A DNA stretch of 13,020 nt from an uncultured Peptococcaceae bacterium (GTDB lineage: Bacteria > Bacillota > Desulfitobacteriia > Desulfitobacteriales > Syntrophobotulaceae), in contig CALBJS010000259.1 in assembly GCA_937892995.1 (NCBI GenBank), positions 1 through 13,020 on the forward strand, in the 5' to 3' direction. A program made the position numbers and the translations under genes. Under the pieces are notes generated by a model that did not search any database, had not been told where the DNA came from, and was given only the letters and a program-made list of their open reading frames with translations. The stretch's first letter is position 1; every line of letters starts with the position of its first letter. Shown here piece by piece: positions 6,886 to 13,020 of this stretch.

Positions 6886-7233
6886 CTATAGTAATATAGT
6901 AAGTTGCCATTTCCCAGTACTATTCTCTTGCATTTTTTTAAGAAGCAAATCCGCCGGACCTACGAATAAGCAATCGAGTGAGCAATTGGTTACACACATC
7001 GGCTGAACACCGTCAAGCCGGGCTAGACATTTTGCACACATATCCAGCTCCTGATGAATAGCATGACTCATACGAACTTGGCCTTCTACCATCTTTGGCT
7101 TGCGTCGAACAGCTTCTAACCATTTTTCTTCAATATCAAGATTGTTTTGCTCTTGGCAGGCTATTTGGCAAGATTGACAACCAATACAGTAATCAACCCT
7201 GACCAGCATTGCTGTTTTTTCAGTATTGCCCAT
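6886..7233 (-). CDS. Two-cluster [4Fe-4S] electron-transfer subunit of the Mo enzyme (DmsB-like, minimal)
   Basis: A 115-aa ferredoxin-like subunit. The first motif is C16xxC19xxC22xxxC26 (CIGCQSCQIAC) and the second is C66xxC69-x10-C80xxxC84 (CAKC...MCVTNC), with an extra Cys88. These match motif 1 and motif 4 of the four-cluster DmsB/FdnH family, which pair to hold two clusters. Motifs 2 and 3 are absent, so the protein is about half the usual 180-200 residues. Its start overlaps the large-subunit stop by one base (TAATG), with AAGGAGGG upstream, so the two are translationally coupled and probably form one complex. The usual CP after the last motif is CS here. There is no signal peptide or membrane segment. 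It likely passes electrons between the Mo subunit and a soluble carrier. Confidence 0.9.
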   Translation of the reverse strand: MGNTEKTAMLVRVDYCIGCQSCQIACQEQNNLDIEEKWLEAVRRKPKMVEGQVRMSHAIHQELDMCAKCLARLDGVQPMCVTNCSLDCLFVGPADLLLKKMQENSTGKWQLTILL

Positions 7234-9431
7234 TATTTCGCTCCCTCCTTACGAACTTGACACAAAGTAGATCGCATTGGTGAAGATCCATAACTTGGAT
7301 CACAAGGTTCAGCAGGAACAAGCACATTCGGTCCGGCTCCATCCCAGTCATATCCTGGCAGACCTAATTCGTCACACTCATGTTTCCAACCTGGACGAGG
7401 TACGAAAACTACACCTTTCAATGCCTCAAGCGAGACTTCAGCCTTAGCCTTGATTGTGCCCCGCGGAGATATTATTTCAATCCAGTCGCCATCTACTATT
7501 CCTCGTTCTTTGGCATCCTCAGGGTGGATCACCGCAAACGGGTTCGGGTAGAGAGAGCGCTGTTGAGGAATATTTGTCCATGCTGAGTGAAAGAAGGAGT
7601 AGAGACGATGTCCCGAGTCGAATACAAGGGGATAATCCTTCGCAACACTTGGAGTGCTATATGGTGTCTCTGCCGGTTCAGTATAATCAGGCAAAGCATC
7701 GTAACCAAATGCTGTCATCGCCTGGCAGTAGAACTCAAAAAGACCAGTTTGAGTTTCAAATCCAGGCTGACCGTCAGCCCTTAACAAGCCCTTCTCATGC
7801 TTAAGATATACACGATTTCGAACATCAAACTCTGTGCTGATTAGACCACCATTTGCGTATTCATCCCACGTCAGCTCCAGACCGTGCATCTGTTTTATGC
7901 GCCAAAGGAGCATCTCACGTGAGTCTTCCCAAGGCCATTGTTCAGGATTCAACGCTTTGCCCCACGAAAGAAGAAACTCCCAATCATTTTTACACTCTCC
8001 GGGAGGGTCTACCGCTCTGGCAGTAGGCATAATAACACCGCAGCCCATTTCTTCATCCATGATTTCGCATTCTGCCCAGGACTCAGTAGGAAGAATTATG
8101 TCGGCATATTTAGCTGTTGGAGTAATATAGAAGTCCTTCACAACCGTTAGTTCGAGATTAGGCGATTGAAGTGCCGCAGCTATTGTGTGCGGATCCTCAT
8201 AACACATCAATGGATCACTGGCGACAAATACAAACATCTTTACCGGCCAAGGTTTTTCGGTAAGTACCGCTCTAAAAACTCCGTGAGGCCATTGACCGCC
8301 TCCGAGTTGTGCAAACGCAGGATACTCGTCAGCACCGATTACCTTTGATTCCGGAGCAAGCATATCCATTCCCATATCCCACAATGTTACACTTTGATCG
8401 AAATGCGGTCCGGTTTTCGGGCTAATCAAGAAACCACCCGGCTGATCAATAGGTCCAAGCAATCCCTGCAAGCAAGCCAAGGCACGTCCGTTTTGGATGG
8501 CGTTTGAGTGCATACAGTTTGGACCAAGCATAGGCCACACCGCTGTAGGGGTGTTTCCCATCATCCGTGCTGCAGTATAAATCTGTTCAACCGGCACACC
8601 GGAGATTTCAGAGGCCCGCTCGGGTGAGTATTTCTCAACACGCTCTTTAAGCTCCTCAAACCCATAGGTCCATTTCTCGATCCACTCTTTATCGTATAGC
8701 TCTTCCTTGATAATAATATACATAAATGCCAGAGCTAGTGCACCATCAGTGCCCGGACGCGGTCTGATATGCAAATCCGCAAACATAGCTAAATCGTTTA
8801 AGCGTGGTTCAATTGATATGATCTTGGTTCCCTTTTCTTGGGCTTTCCGAATATACTTGATTTGTTGGATAATTCCCATTGCAGAAACACCCCAAAGCAC
8901 AATCGTATTGCTTTCTTCAGGGTTTGCATCACTTCGGTACAGTACGTCACCACCGCTCATTTGCGGCACGCCCATCGTCAAAGCGTTAGGAAGAATTAAT
9001 GGATTTAAACAAACGTGTAAAGGAGCTAATCCCCATCCATGTGTACCGATCGTATGATTGATTCGACAGTGCCAGTCATTGATAGTTCGACTGGTACCTT
9101 GTCCGACAACAATCGATTCCGGGCCATACTTTTCTTGCAGCTCTTTTGTCTTATTGATGATTGTTTCCATTGCTTCATCCCATGAGATTCGTTCCCATTT
9201 GCCTGATCCACGTTCACCAACGCGCCTCAGGGGATAAATAACTCTATCCTTATCCTCATGAATGAAACGTTGCGACATGCCGCTCCCACAAAACGCTCCG
9301 CGAGAAAATGGATGATCGGGATCGCCTGTGATCTTAACAATTTTGTTTTCGTCGTTTGAGTATACTAAGGCACCACACCGATCATGGCACCCCATACAAA
9401 CAGTACGGGTCATCTTTAAGTCTTCACTCAT
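7233..9431 (-). CDS. Molybdopterin (bisPGD) oxidoreductase large subunit, acetylene-hydratase-like branch
   Basis: A 732-aa enzyme with a complete DMSO-reductase fold. A classic [4Fe-4S] site C12xxC15xxxC19-x28-C48 comes first, followed by the WERISWDEAMETII segment, candidate Mo/W ligand Cys141 (HVCLNPL), YDKEWIEKWTYGFEELKE, TPTAKYADIILPTESW, and a C-terminal MGD-binding domain (DGDWIEIISPRGTIKAKAEV). Size and ligand position resemble acetylene hydratase (Cys141 in the Pelobacter enzyme), but the acid following its second Cys (Asp13) is His16 here, so that reaction is not predicted. No Tat signal: cytoplasmic. I chose ATG 9431, which has AGGAGGA upstream; the longer frame from 9482 would translate that very SD as KKRRK. 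It is coupled to the Fe-S subunit. No membrane anchor gene is nearby. Substrate unknown. Confidence 0.94.
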   Translation of the reverse strand: MSEDLKMTRTVCMGCHDRCGALVYSNDENKIVKITGDPDHPFSRGAFCGSGMSQRFIHEDKDRVIYPLRRVGERGSGKWERISWDEAMETIINKTKELQEKYGPESIVVGQGTSRTINDWHCRINHTIGTHGWGLAPLHVCLNPLILPNALTMGVPQMSGGDVLYRSDANPEESNTIVLWGVSAMGIIQQIKYIRKAQEKGTKIISIEPRLNDLAMFADLHIRPRPGTDGALALAFMYIIIKEELYDKEWIEKWTYGFEELKERVEKYSPERASEISGVPVEQIYTAARMMGNTPTAVWPMLGPNCMHSNAIQNGRALACLQGLLGPIDQPGGFLISPKTGPHFDQSVTLWDMGMDMLAPESKVIGADEYPAFAQLGGGQWPHGVFRAVLTEKPWPVKMFVFVASDPLMCYEDPHTIAAALQSPNLELTVVKDFYITPTAKYADIILPTESWAECEIMDEEMGCGVIMPTARAVDPPGECKNDWEFLLSWGKALNPEQWPWEDSREMLLWRIKQMHGLELTWDEYANGGLISTEFDVRNRVYLKHEKGLLRADGQPGFETQTGLFEFYCQAMTAFGYDALPDYTEPAETPYSTPSVAKDYPLVFDSGHRLYSFFHSAWTNIPQQRSLYPNPFAVIHPEDAKERGIVDGDWIEIISPRGTIKAKAEVSLEALKGVVFVPRPGWKHECDELGLPGYDWDGAGPNVLVPAEPCDPSYGSSPMRSTLCQVRKEGAK

Positions 9432-9583
9432 CTTTGCACTCTTCCTCCTTTTTTTCATCTGAATAGTTCGCAAGACCGCCATCTTGCTTTCCGCTCCCTT
9501 CTCCTTTCTTTTATATTTTCTATTCCTATTTTTAGTCTAAGGGTTTATAAATGAGTTAACAAGCAACGAAAAAAGGACTCTCG

Positions 9584-9614
9584 ACAACAAAAAAATGCTA
9601 CTCCTTTTTGTTGT
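9584..9614. repeat. 10-bp inverted repeat with 11-nt loop in the Mo-operon leader/promoter region
   Basis: ACAACAAAAA (9584-9593) pairs perfectly with TTTTTGTTGT (9605-9614). It lies about 150-180 bp upstream of ATG 9431. It could be a regulator site or an RNA hairpin; no long U-run follows in the minus direction. Confidence 0.45.
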
Positions 9615-9660
9615 ATTATCACTTGGTTTTTTTGTTATAGATGCAGGATATCCGTTCCGA

Positions 9661-9677
9661 TTGTTTAATGTAAACAA
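9661..9677. promoter_or_regulatory. 17-bp operator-like palindrome upstream of the Mo operon
   Basis: TTGTTTA-ATG-TAAACAA has perfect 7-bp arms. It does not fit the 14-bp FNR/CRP spacing and is one base short of the Rex box layout TTGTTAA-N4-TTAACAA, so the binding protein is unknown. Its place between the LysR gene and the Mo operon makes it a candidate control site. Confidence 0.4.
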
Positions 9678-9939
9678 CGGTTAAAGCTCTCGATTTCCAT
9701 AATTTCTGTATATAAAAAAATAAATCCTAGAGACTGAGTGTCTTTAGGGCTTACTAAGATCCGGATTTGATAATTGCCGAAAAAACGATGGGCTTTCTCG
9801 AATAACAGTCCTGCTACAAACCAAACAGGAGCAAAACGCAAAGTCACAAAACCGTCGTTTATAACAGTTACAAATAATAGGAATGGTGATTGAAAAAAGG
9901 TATACCCCGTGATAATATTGAAGAAAGATTCTTGTAGTT

Positions 9940-10998
9940 GAGACTTTTGCATAATTCGCTTTCTGCAATTTTAAAGCGATAAATCTAATGAATCACGATT
10001 AAAAATTAAAAACCAAGACCACATTAAACTATCATTTGTATTCATTTACAACAGATCACCCAAAAATAGAGACATTTCCAGAATTTTATCTAACGTGCTT
10101 AACTTAAGATGTTTTCTTTATTGGTAAATTATCACTTTTAACTGCTAAAGCTGAAGTGAGCAAGATAATTGCATTTAAGAAAATATATGATTTTACTTTT
10201 TCAATGCCTCTAACATGCAGATCATTAGCTGTCAAATGTTCCTTTAAACGAGCAAAACTCCTTTCTACACTAGTCCTTTTGTCATAAAGCAACTCCCAAT
10301 TTCTTGTATAACGGTGTGGTAAACAGAAGCGTCTTAAATCCTGGTTTACATTTACCTTTGTTACCAGACCATAGTTGGAAGATGAACACTAGGTAGAGCC
10401 TTGTGGGCAGTCTACTTTTCCTAAAATATGAAGACATATGAATTTAAGATGCTTTCTATCTGCACCCCAATAAACCATTTCGTAACCCATGGAACAACAG
10501 GCAGTACCATTTTGATGTAAATCCCGCTGGAGGTTCTTTCTCATTACATAGATTTAAGGGAATTATAGCTTGTGCATCATACTTTTTAGCTGCTTCATAG
10601 TTTTTTAGTTGATCATAACCTCCATCCATCATGACATATTTAAGATTATTTTCTTGTGTTCGTGGACAGAGCTTTGTCAATCATCACTGGACCCATATCG
10701 CCATCGTTTACATTCTGCTGATCATGACCGGCAGCACCTTGCGGTGATGAAGATCTAAGTTTCCTGGCATAATTTCTAAGATCTAAAGTACTAAAAAATA
10801 ATGGTAATCTTTCTTTAGATTCAATTTTTTGAAGTTCCTCAAAGGAAAACAGGCATTGTTGGAGAATATACAAGTGACTTCCCTCCTCTTAGATTTTCTT
10901 GTTTAGTCACTTGAAAAATTCTTCATTTTGGGGGTGAAGTACTTTTTTATGCCTGTATACTCTTGATTTTTCAGGGTTAAATAAATTGCAAAAGTCTC
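9940..10998 (-). mobile_element. Defective insertion sequence, IS1182-like, internally deleted
   Basis: A 1,059-bp element bounded by perfect 12-bp terminal inverted repeats, GAGACTTTTGCA (9940-9951) and TGCAAAAGTCTC (10987-10998), with the 4-bp duplication AGTT outside both. Inside is one broken DDE transposase on the minus strand. A full-length relative should be several hundred bases longer; the middle of the transposase is missing. The element separates the LysR gene from the Mo operon. The family name rests on transposase motifs and the 4-bp duplication and is less certain than the element itself. Confidence 0.85.
10104..10873 (-). pseudogene. DDE transposase pseudogene (internal deletion, two frameshifts, one nonsense codon)
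   Basis: Translation would start at TTG 10873, which has AGGAGGG just upstream. The N-terminus (FSFEELQKIESKERLPLFF, then SSSPQGAAGHD) is typical of IS4/IS1182-type transposases. Immediately after AAGHDQQ the sequence jumps to NVNDGDMGPVMID, which belongs just before the second catalytic Asp region, so roughly 200 codons have been lost. The frame then shifts near 10680 to continue as LKYVMMDGGYDQLKNYEAA and AQAIIPLN, shifts again near 10510 to CSMGYEMVYWGADRKHLKF, and meets a TAG at 10389-10391 (CPQGST-stop-CSSSNYGL). It ends with the conserved C-terminal block KRTSVERSFARLKEHLT. It cannot make active transposase; mobilisation in trans by a relative is possible because both ends are intact. 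Confidence 0.9.
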
Positions 10999-11162
10999 AG
11001 TTAAAAAACCTTTGAAATACTATAACATAAATTTGACCTAGACCTATCTTTCTCTTTCTGGAACGATTGTCTAATTACATTGGCAATTTAACACATAGCA
11101 AAAGAAAATTTGTCAATGTCAACGAATGTCGAGACCGCACTAATGGTCAAGGAGTGGAATAA

Positions 11163-12128
11163 ATGCACATTGAGTATCTCCGTTATATCTTAGATGTAGC
11201 AAAAAACCAATCCATTTCTAAAACTGCTAGTCTACTCTACATGTCTCAGCAAGGTTTAAGCCGTATTATTAAAATAATAGAAGAAGAACATGGAATTATT
11301 ATACTGGAGAGAACTGGGAACACGCTTTCTGTAACTTCTGCGGGTAAAGAGTTTTTAAAACATGCCCAAAAAATAGTGGATGAATATGATAAACTGCGTT
11401 TAATTTCCGCTATGTATTCTAAAGATAAAGTTAATCCACAAACCAAACCTATTTCACTATTTTTATCTTATTGTGTGGCCAATAATCTTTATCCAATAAT
11501 CTCGACATCAATCGCAACCGCTTTTCCATCATTATCTTTATCTATAATTGAAGCTAATTATGAAGAGATCCTACACTCCATAAACGAATCCCCTTCTCAT
11601 AATGCTATTTATTTGGTCACTATTAGTGAAAAAACTATGATTGAGCCAAATATGTCATTTCAGTTTTTGATGGACACTACTACGATGGTCAAAGTAGGCA
11701 AAAATTCCTGTTATGCAAATAAGAAATATTTTCATAAGGACGAACTAAAGCAGGCTCCGTTGGTTATACTTAAGGATCCTGTCCTTTTGAATATATTTGA
11801 TTTATTTCTTGATTGGAAGGGTAAAATACCCAACAATATTCTATTAGTGACGACTAACATTAACTATGCCAATAGAATACTGAAAAAAAGAAACGCTGTT
11901 GGCTTTATTGATTCTTTTTTTTATCACTATTATAAACCGGAGAATTTTATCGTAATACCAATAAAAAACAGTATTCGTACCCCTTCTGGATTTCTTCAAA
12001 ATAAAAATGTAGCCTTATCTCCTGAAGCTGAAATGGTTAAATCATATTTGACTTCCTATATCAAAGAAAACTTCCCTTTAGTCACAGTACAAAATTTTTC
12101 TACCTATACAAATGCCATTAATCAATAG
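11163..12128 (+). CDS. LysR-family transcriptional regulator
   Basis: A 321-aa protein. The N-terminal winged helix-turn-helix (about residues 1-62) reads HIEYLRYILDVAKNQSISKT, then SQQGLSRIIKIIEEEHG and LERTGNTLSVTSAGKEFLKHA, all classic LysR positions. The remainder (about 90-300) is a divergent periplasmic-binding-like effector domain. ATG 11163 has AAGGAG 8 nt upstream. It is transcribed away from the Mo operon; without the IS the two start codons would be about 670 bp apart, so it is a candidate regulator of that operon, though LysR genes usually sit closer. The gene is visibly more AT-rich than the Mo-enzyme gene. Its ligand cannot be inferred. Confidence 0.92.
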   Translation: MHIEYLRYILDVAKNQSISKTASLLYMSQQGLSRIIKIIEEEHGIIILERTGNTLSVTSAGKEFLKHAQKIVDEYDKLRLISAMYSKDKVNPQTKPISLFLSYCVANNLYPIISTSIATAFPSLSLSIIEANYEEILHSINESPSHNAIYLVTISEKTMIEPNMSFQFLMDTTTMVKVGKNSCYANKKYFHKDELKQAPLVILKDPVLLNIFDLFLDWKGKIPNNILLVTTNINYANRILKKRNAVGFIDSFFYHYYKPENFIVIPIKNSIRTPSGFLQNKNVALSPEAEMVKSYLTSYIKENFPLVTVQNFSTYTNAINQ

Positions 12129-12225
12129 TAAAGTGTTAGTTAATTCAGTTTTTTCCATCAAGGCCAAATCCCCTTAAAAACATCAATCCTAAAAAAAATT
12201 GCATAATTGAAAACTGGCCTTCTTT

Positions 12226-12348
12226 CTATCTCAAGAGAGTAGTCAATTTCCCCATGTTATTACCAATACAATGTAATCCCCGCTCCAGATTAACCTTTTC
12301 CAATTGGGTATGCTGCTTCCCAAATGTCTCGGGTTTGTTCAGGATCAT
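12226..12348 (-). pseudogene. Probable C-terminal tail of a transposase
   Basis: A 40-codon frame ends KVNLERGLHCIGNNMGKLTTLLR (given here in part; positions 18-40), preceded by KPETFGKQHTQLE. A final block of the type 'VNLERGLHCIGNNMGKL' recalls the C-terminus of IS1182-like transposases, where a conserved 'hNL.K' helix closes the catalytic domain. The rest of the gene is not present in any frame upstream. The family assignment is from memory of the motif and is tentative. Confidence 0.4.
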
Positions 12349-12357
12349 AATCTTTTT

Positions 12358-12552
12358 CTACTTTTTCCCTGTATTACTATCATCCTCCGCTTCATCTTCA
12401 TCTATTTCTAGTAAATCGATGGCAGTTTGAATCTTTTCTACATAATATTTAAAAGGCTGAAACGGCAAGAGTTCTAAAAAATAATCCAAAATTATAATCC
12501 TAAAGGTAAATTGACTGGCTATGATGCTATTGGAGATGTATATGCGTAACAA
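12358..12552 (-). pseudogene. ORF fragment with acidic C-terminus, unknown
   Basis: The last 45 codons look protein-like: LDYFLELLPFQPFKYYVEK followed by an acidic tail (LLEIDEDEAEDDSNTGKK). The N-terminal part and start are unconvincing, and there is no ribosome-binding site. It ends 9 bp before the transposase-tail fragment, so both may be pieces of one decayed element. Not recognised. Confidence 0.25.
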
Positions 12553-12604
12553 TTAATGGAGTGGAATACACTATTAAGAATATTGCGTTTCCCAATAATT
12601 AAGA

Positions 12605-12648
12605 AAAAAACCTTGAGGCCCATCACACTTCAAGGTTTTATTTTTTAT
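12605..12648. terminator. Bidirectional rho-independent terminator between methyltransferase and the decayed region
   Basis: AAAACCTTGA (12607-12616) pairs perfectly with TCAAGGTTTT (12630-12639) around a 13-nt loop. On the minus strand it is followed by TTT-C-TT, on the plus strand by ATTTTTT. It lies about 60 bp beyond the stop of the methyltransferase gene and probably ends that transcript. Confidence 0.8.
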
Positions 12649-12700
12649 CTTTCCCTATTCATTGGCTTTTTAGTGGCGATTGCGATATCCCATCTTCGAA

Positions 12701-13020
12701 TCATCGCATGCATGTAATGTCCGCCTGCTCAATATGAAGCAGAGCCTTTTTCTTTTCCAATCCTCCCGCATACCCTGTCAAGCTTCCATTTGCACCAACA
12801 ACTCTATGGCATGGTATTAGAATGGAGATAGGGTTGTGTCCGACAGCCCCACCAACAGCTTGTGCCGACATTGAATATAATCCTTTTGAATTTGCTATCT
12901 TTTTTGCAATTTCCCCATAAGTCGTAACACAGCCATAGGGTATTTTGAGAAGTATTTCCCAAACGGCTTTTTGAAAAGTCGTCCCTTTCGGTTCAAGATT
13001 AGGGAGAGCAATATTCCTTT
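12701..13020 (-). CDS. ogt: Methylated-DNA-[protein]-cysteine S-methyltransferase (partial, N-terminus beyond window)
   Basis: The C-terminal 105 residues are visible, running off the right edge; the whole protein is usually 150-180 residues. It repairs O6-methylguanine by transferring the methyl group irreversibly to its own cysteine. The active site IPCHRVVG (acceptor Cys at visible residue 70) is intact. The GTTFQKAVWEILLKIPYGCV segment, TTYGEIAKKIA, and the DNA-contacting GSLTGYAGGLEKK segment are all family hallmarks. The C-terminus (ADITCMR) runs slightly past the usual end. It has no evident link to the Mo genes. ogt is used as the general symbol; it could equally be named ada-like or mgt in related genomes. 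Confidence 0.93.
   Translation of the reverse strand, partial: RNIALPNLEPKGTTFQKAVWEILLKIPYGCVTTYGEIAKKIANSKGLYSMSAQAVGGAVGHNPISILIPCHRVVGANGSLTGYAGGLEKKKALLHIEQADITCMR

Larger units (their letters stand above)
9483..9935. other. Upstream region of the Mo operon, between its start and the IS relic
   Basis: About 450 bp of AT-rich DNA. It carries two inverted repeats (listed separately) and no GG-N10-GC sigma-54 promoter in the correct direction; the best two candidates have spacing two bases too long. A minus-strand frame (9665-9952) begins inside the IS terminal repeat and would be closed by a stop before the insertion, so it is probably not a gene. Confidence 0.4.
9936..11002. repeat. 4-bp target-site duplication AGTT flanking the IS
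   Basis: AGTT at 9936-9939 directly abuts the left inverted repeat, and AGTT at 10999-11002 directly abuts the right one. An intact duplication shows a transposition event at this spot rather than rearranged debris. Confidence 0.75.
12129..12604. other. Decayed region between the LysR and methyltransferase genes
   Basis: This holds two short minus-strand coding remnants (listed separately) and a 7-bp inverted repeat, AAGGCCA (12160-12166) and TGGCCTT (12215-12221), about 32 bp after the LysR stop. The long loop (48 nt) and missing U-run make it a poor terminator; it might instead mark an element end. No other gene is supported. Confidence 0.35.

Noticed and set aside
7380..9057. Several plus-strand frames of 60-116 codons
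   Set aside because: All lie opposite the Mo-enzyme large-subunit gene, whose own frame is fully conserved in motif order; they are antisense shadows.
9639..9660. Possible sigma-54 promoter (GG...TGCA) upstream of the Mo operon
   Set aside because: The GG-to-GC spacing is 12 bases rather than the required 10.
9665..9952. 95-codon minus-strand frame (MQKSQLQESFFN...) with hydrophobic stretches
   Set aside because: Its start codon lies in the IS terminal repeat. In the restored pre-insertion sequence a TAA directly precedes the frame. No ribosome-binding site and no recognised family.
12498..12549. Plus-strand peptide NPKGKLTGYDAIGDVYA
   Set aside because: Protein-like, but the frame is open for only about two dozen codons after a stop, has no start or ribosome-binding site, and no family is recognised.

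Overview
The window looks like an accessory stretch of an anaerobic, AT-rich Firmicutes chromosome, most like the Desulfitobacterium/Desulfosporosinus/Dehalobacter group (Peptococcaceae-like). This rests on content: two cytoplasmic molybdopterin (Mo/W-bisPGD) oxidoreductases of the acetylene-hydratase/dehydroxylase-like branch of the DMSO-reductase superfamily, two sigma-54 enhancer-binding activators, a LysR regulator, small Fe-S and zinc-ribbon partners, and an IS relic. No rRNA, tRNA or CRISPR was seen, so the genus is an inference.

Layout. Nearly all genes lie on the minus strand, so read from right to left: a methylated-DNA-protein cysteine methyltransferase cut by the right edge (12701-13020); decayed sequence with a probable transposase tail (12129-12604); a plus-strand LysR gene (11163-12128); a 1,059-bp internally deleted IS with 12-bp terminal inverted repeats and a 4-bp target duplication (9940-10998); a Mo-enzyme operon (large subunit 7233-9431, two-cluster Fe-S subunit 6886-7233, with a 45-aa zinc-ribbon protein further downstream at 6382-6519); a sigma-54 activator without a sensory domain (4652-5704); a full-length GAF-PAS-AAA+-Fis sigma-54 activator (1734-3842) ending in a clear terminator; and a second Mo enzyme running off the left edge (1-1234).

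How the parts may work together. The second Mo enzyme is preceded by an excellent -24/-12 sigma-54 promoter (1413-1428) and, about 110 bp further upstream, an 18-bp dyad of the kind bound by enhancer-binding proteins. The adjacent full-length activator is the obvious candidate to sense a substrate and switch this enzyme on. The first Mo operon has no sigma-54 promoter that I could find. It lies head to head with the LysR gene, which may once have controlled it directly before the IS landed between them. Neither Mo enzyme has a Tat signal or a membrane-anchor partner, so both probably work in the cytoplasm on a soluble substrate. The substrates cannot be named from sequence alone.
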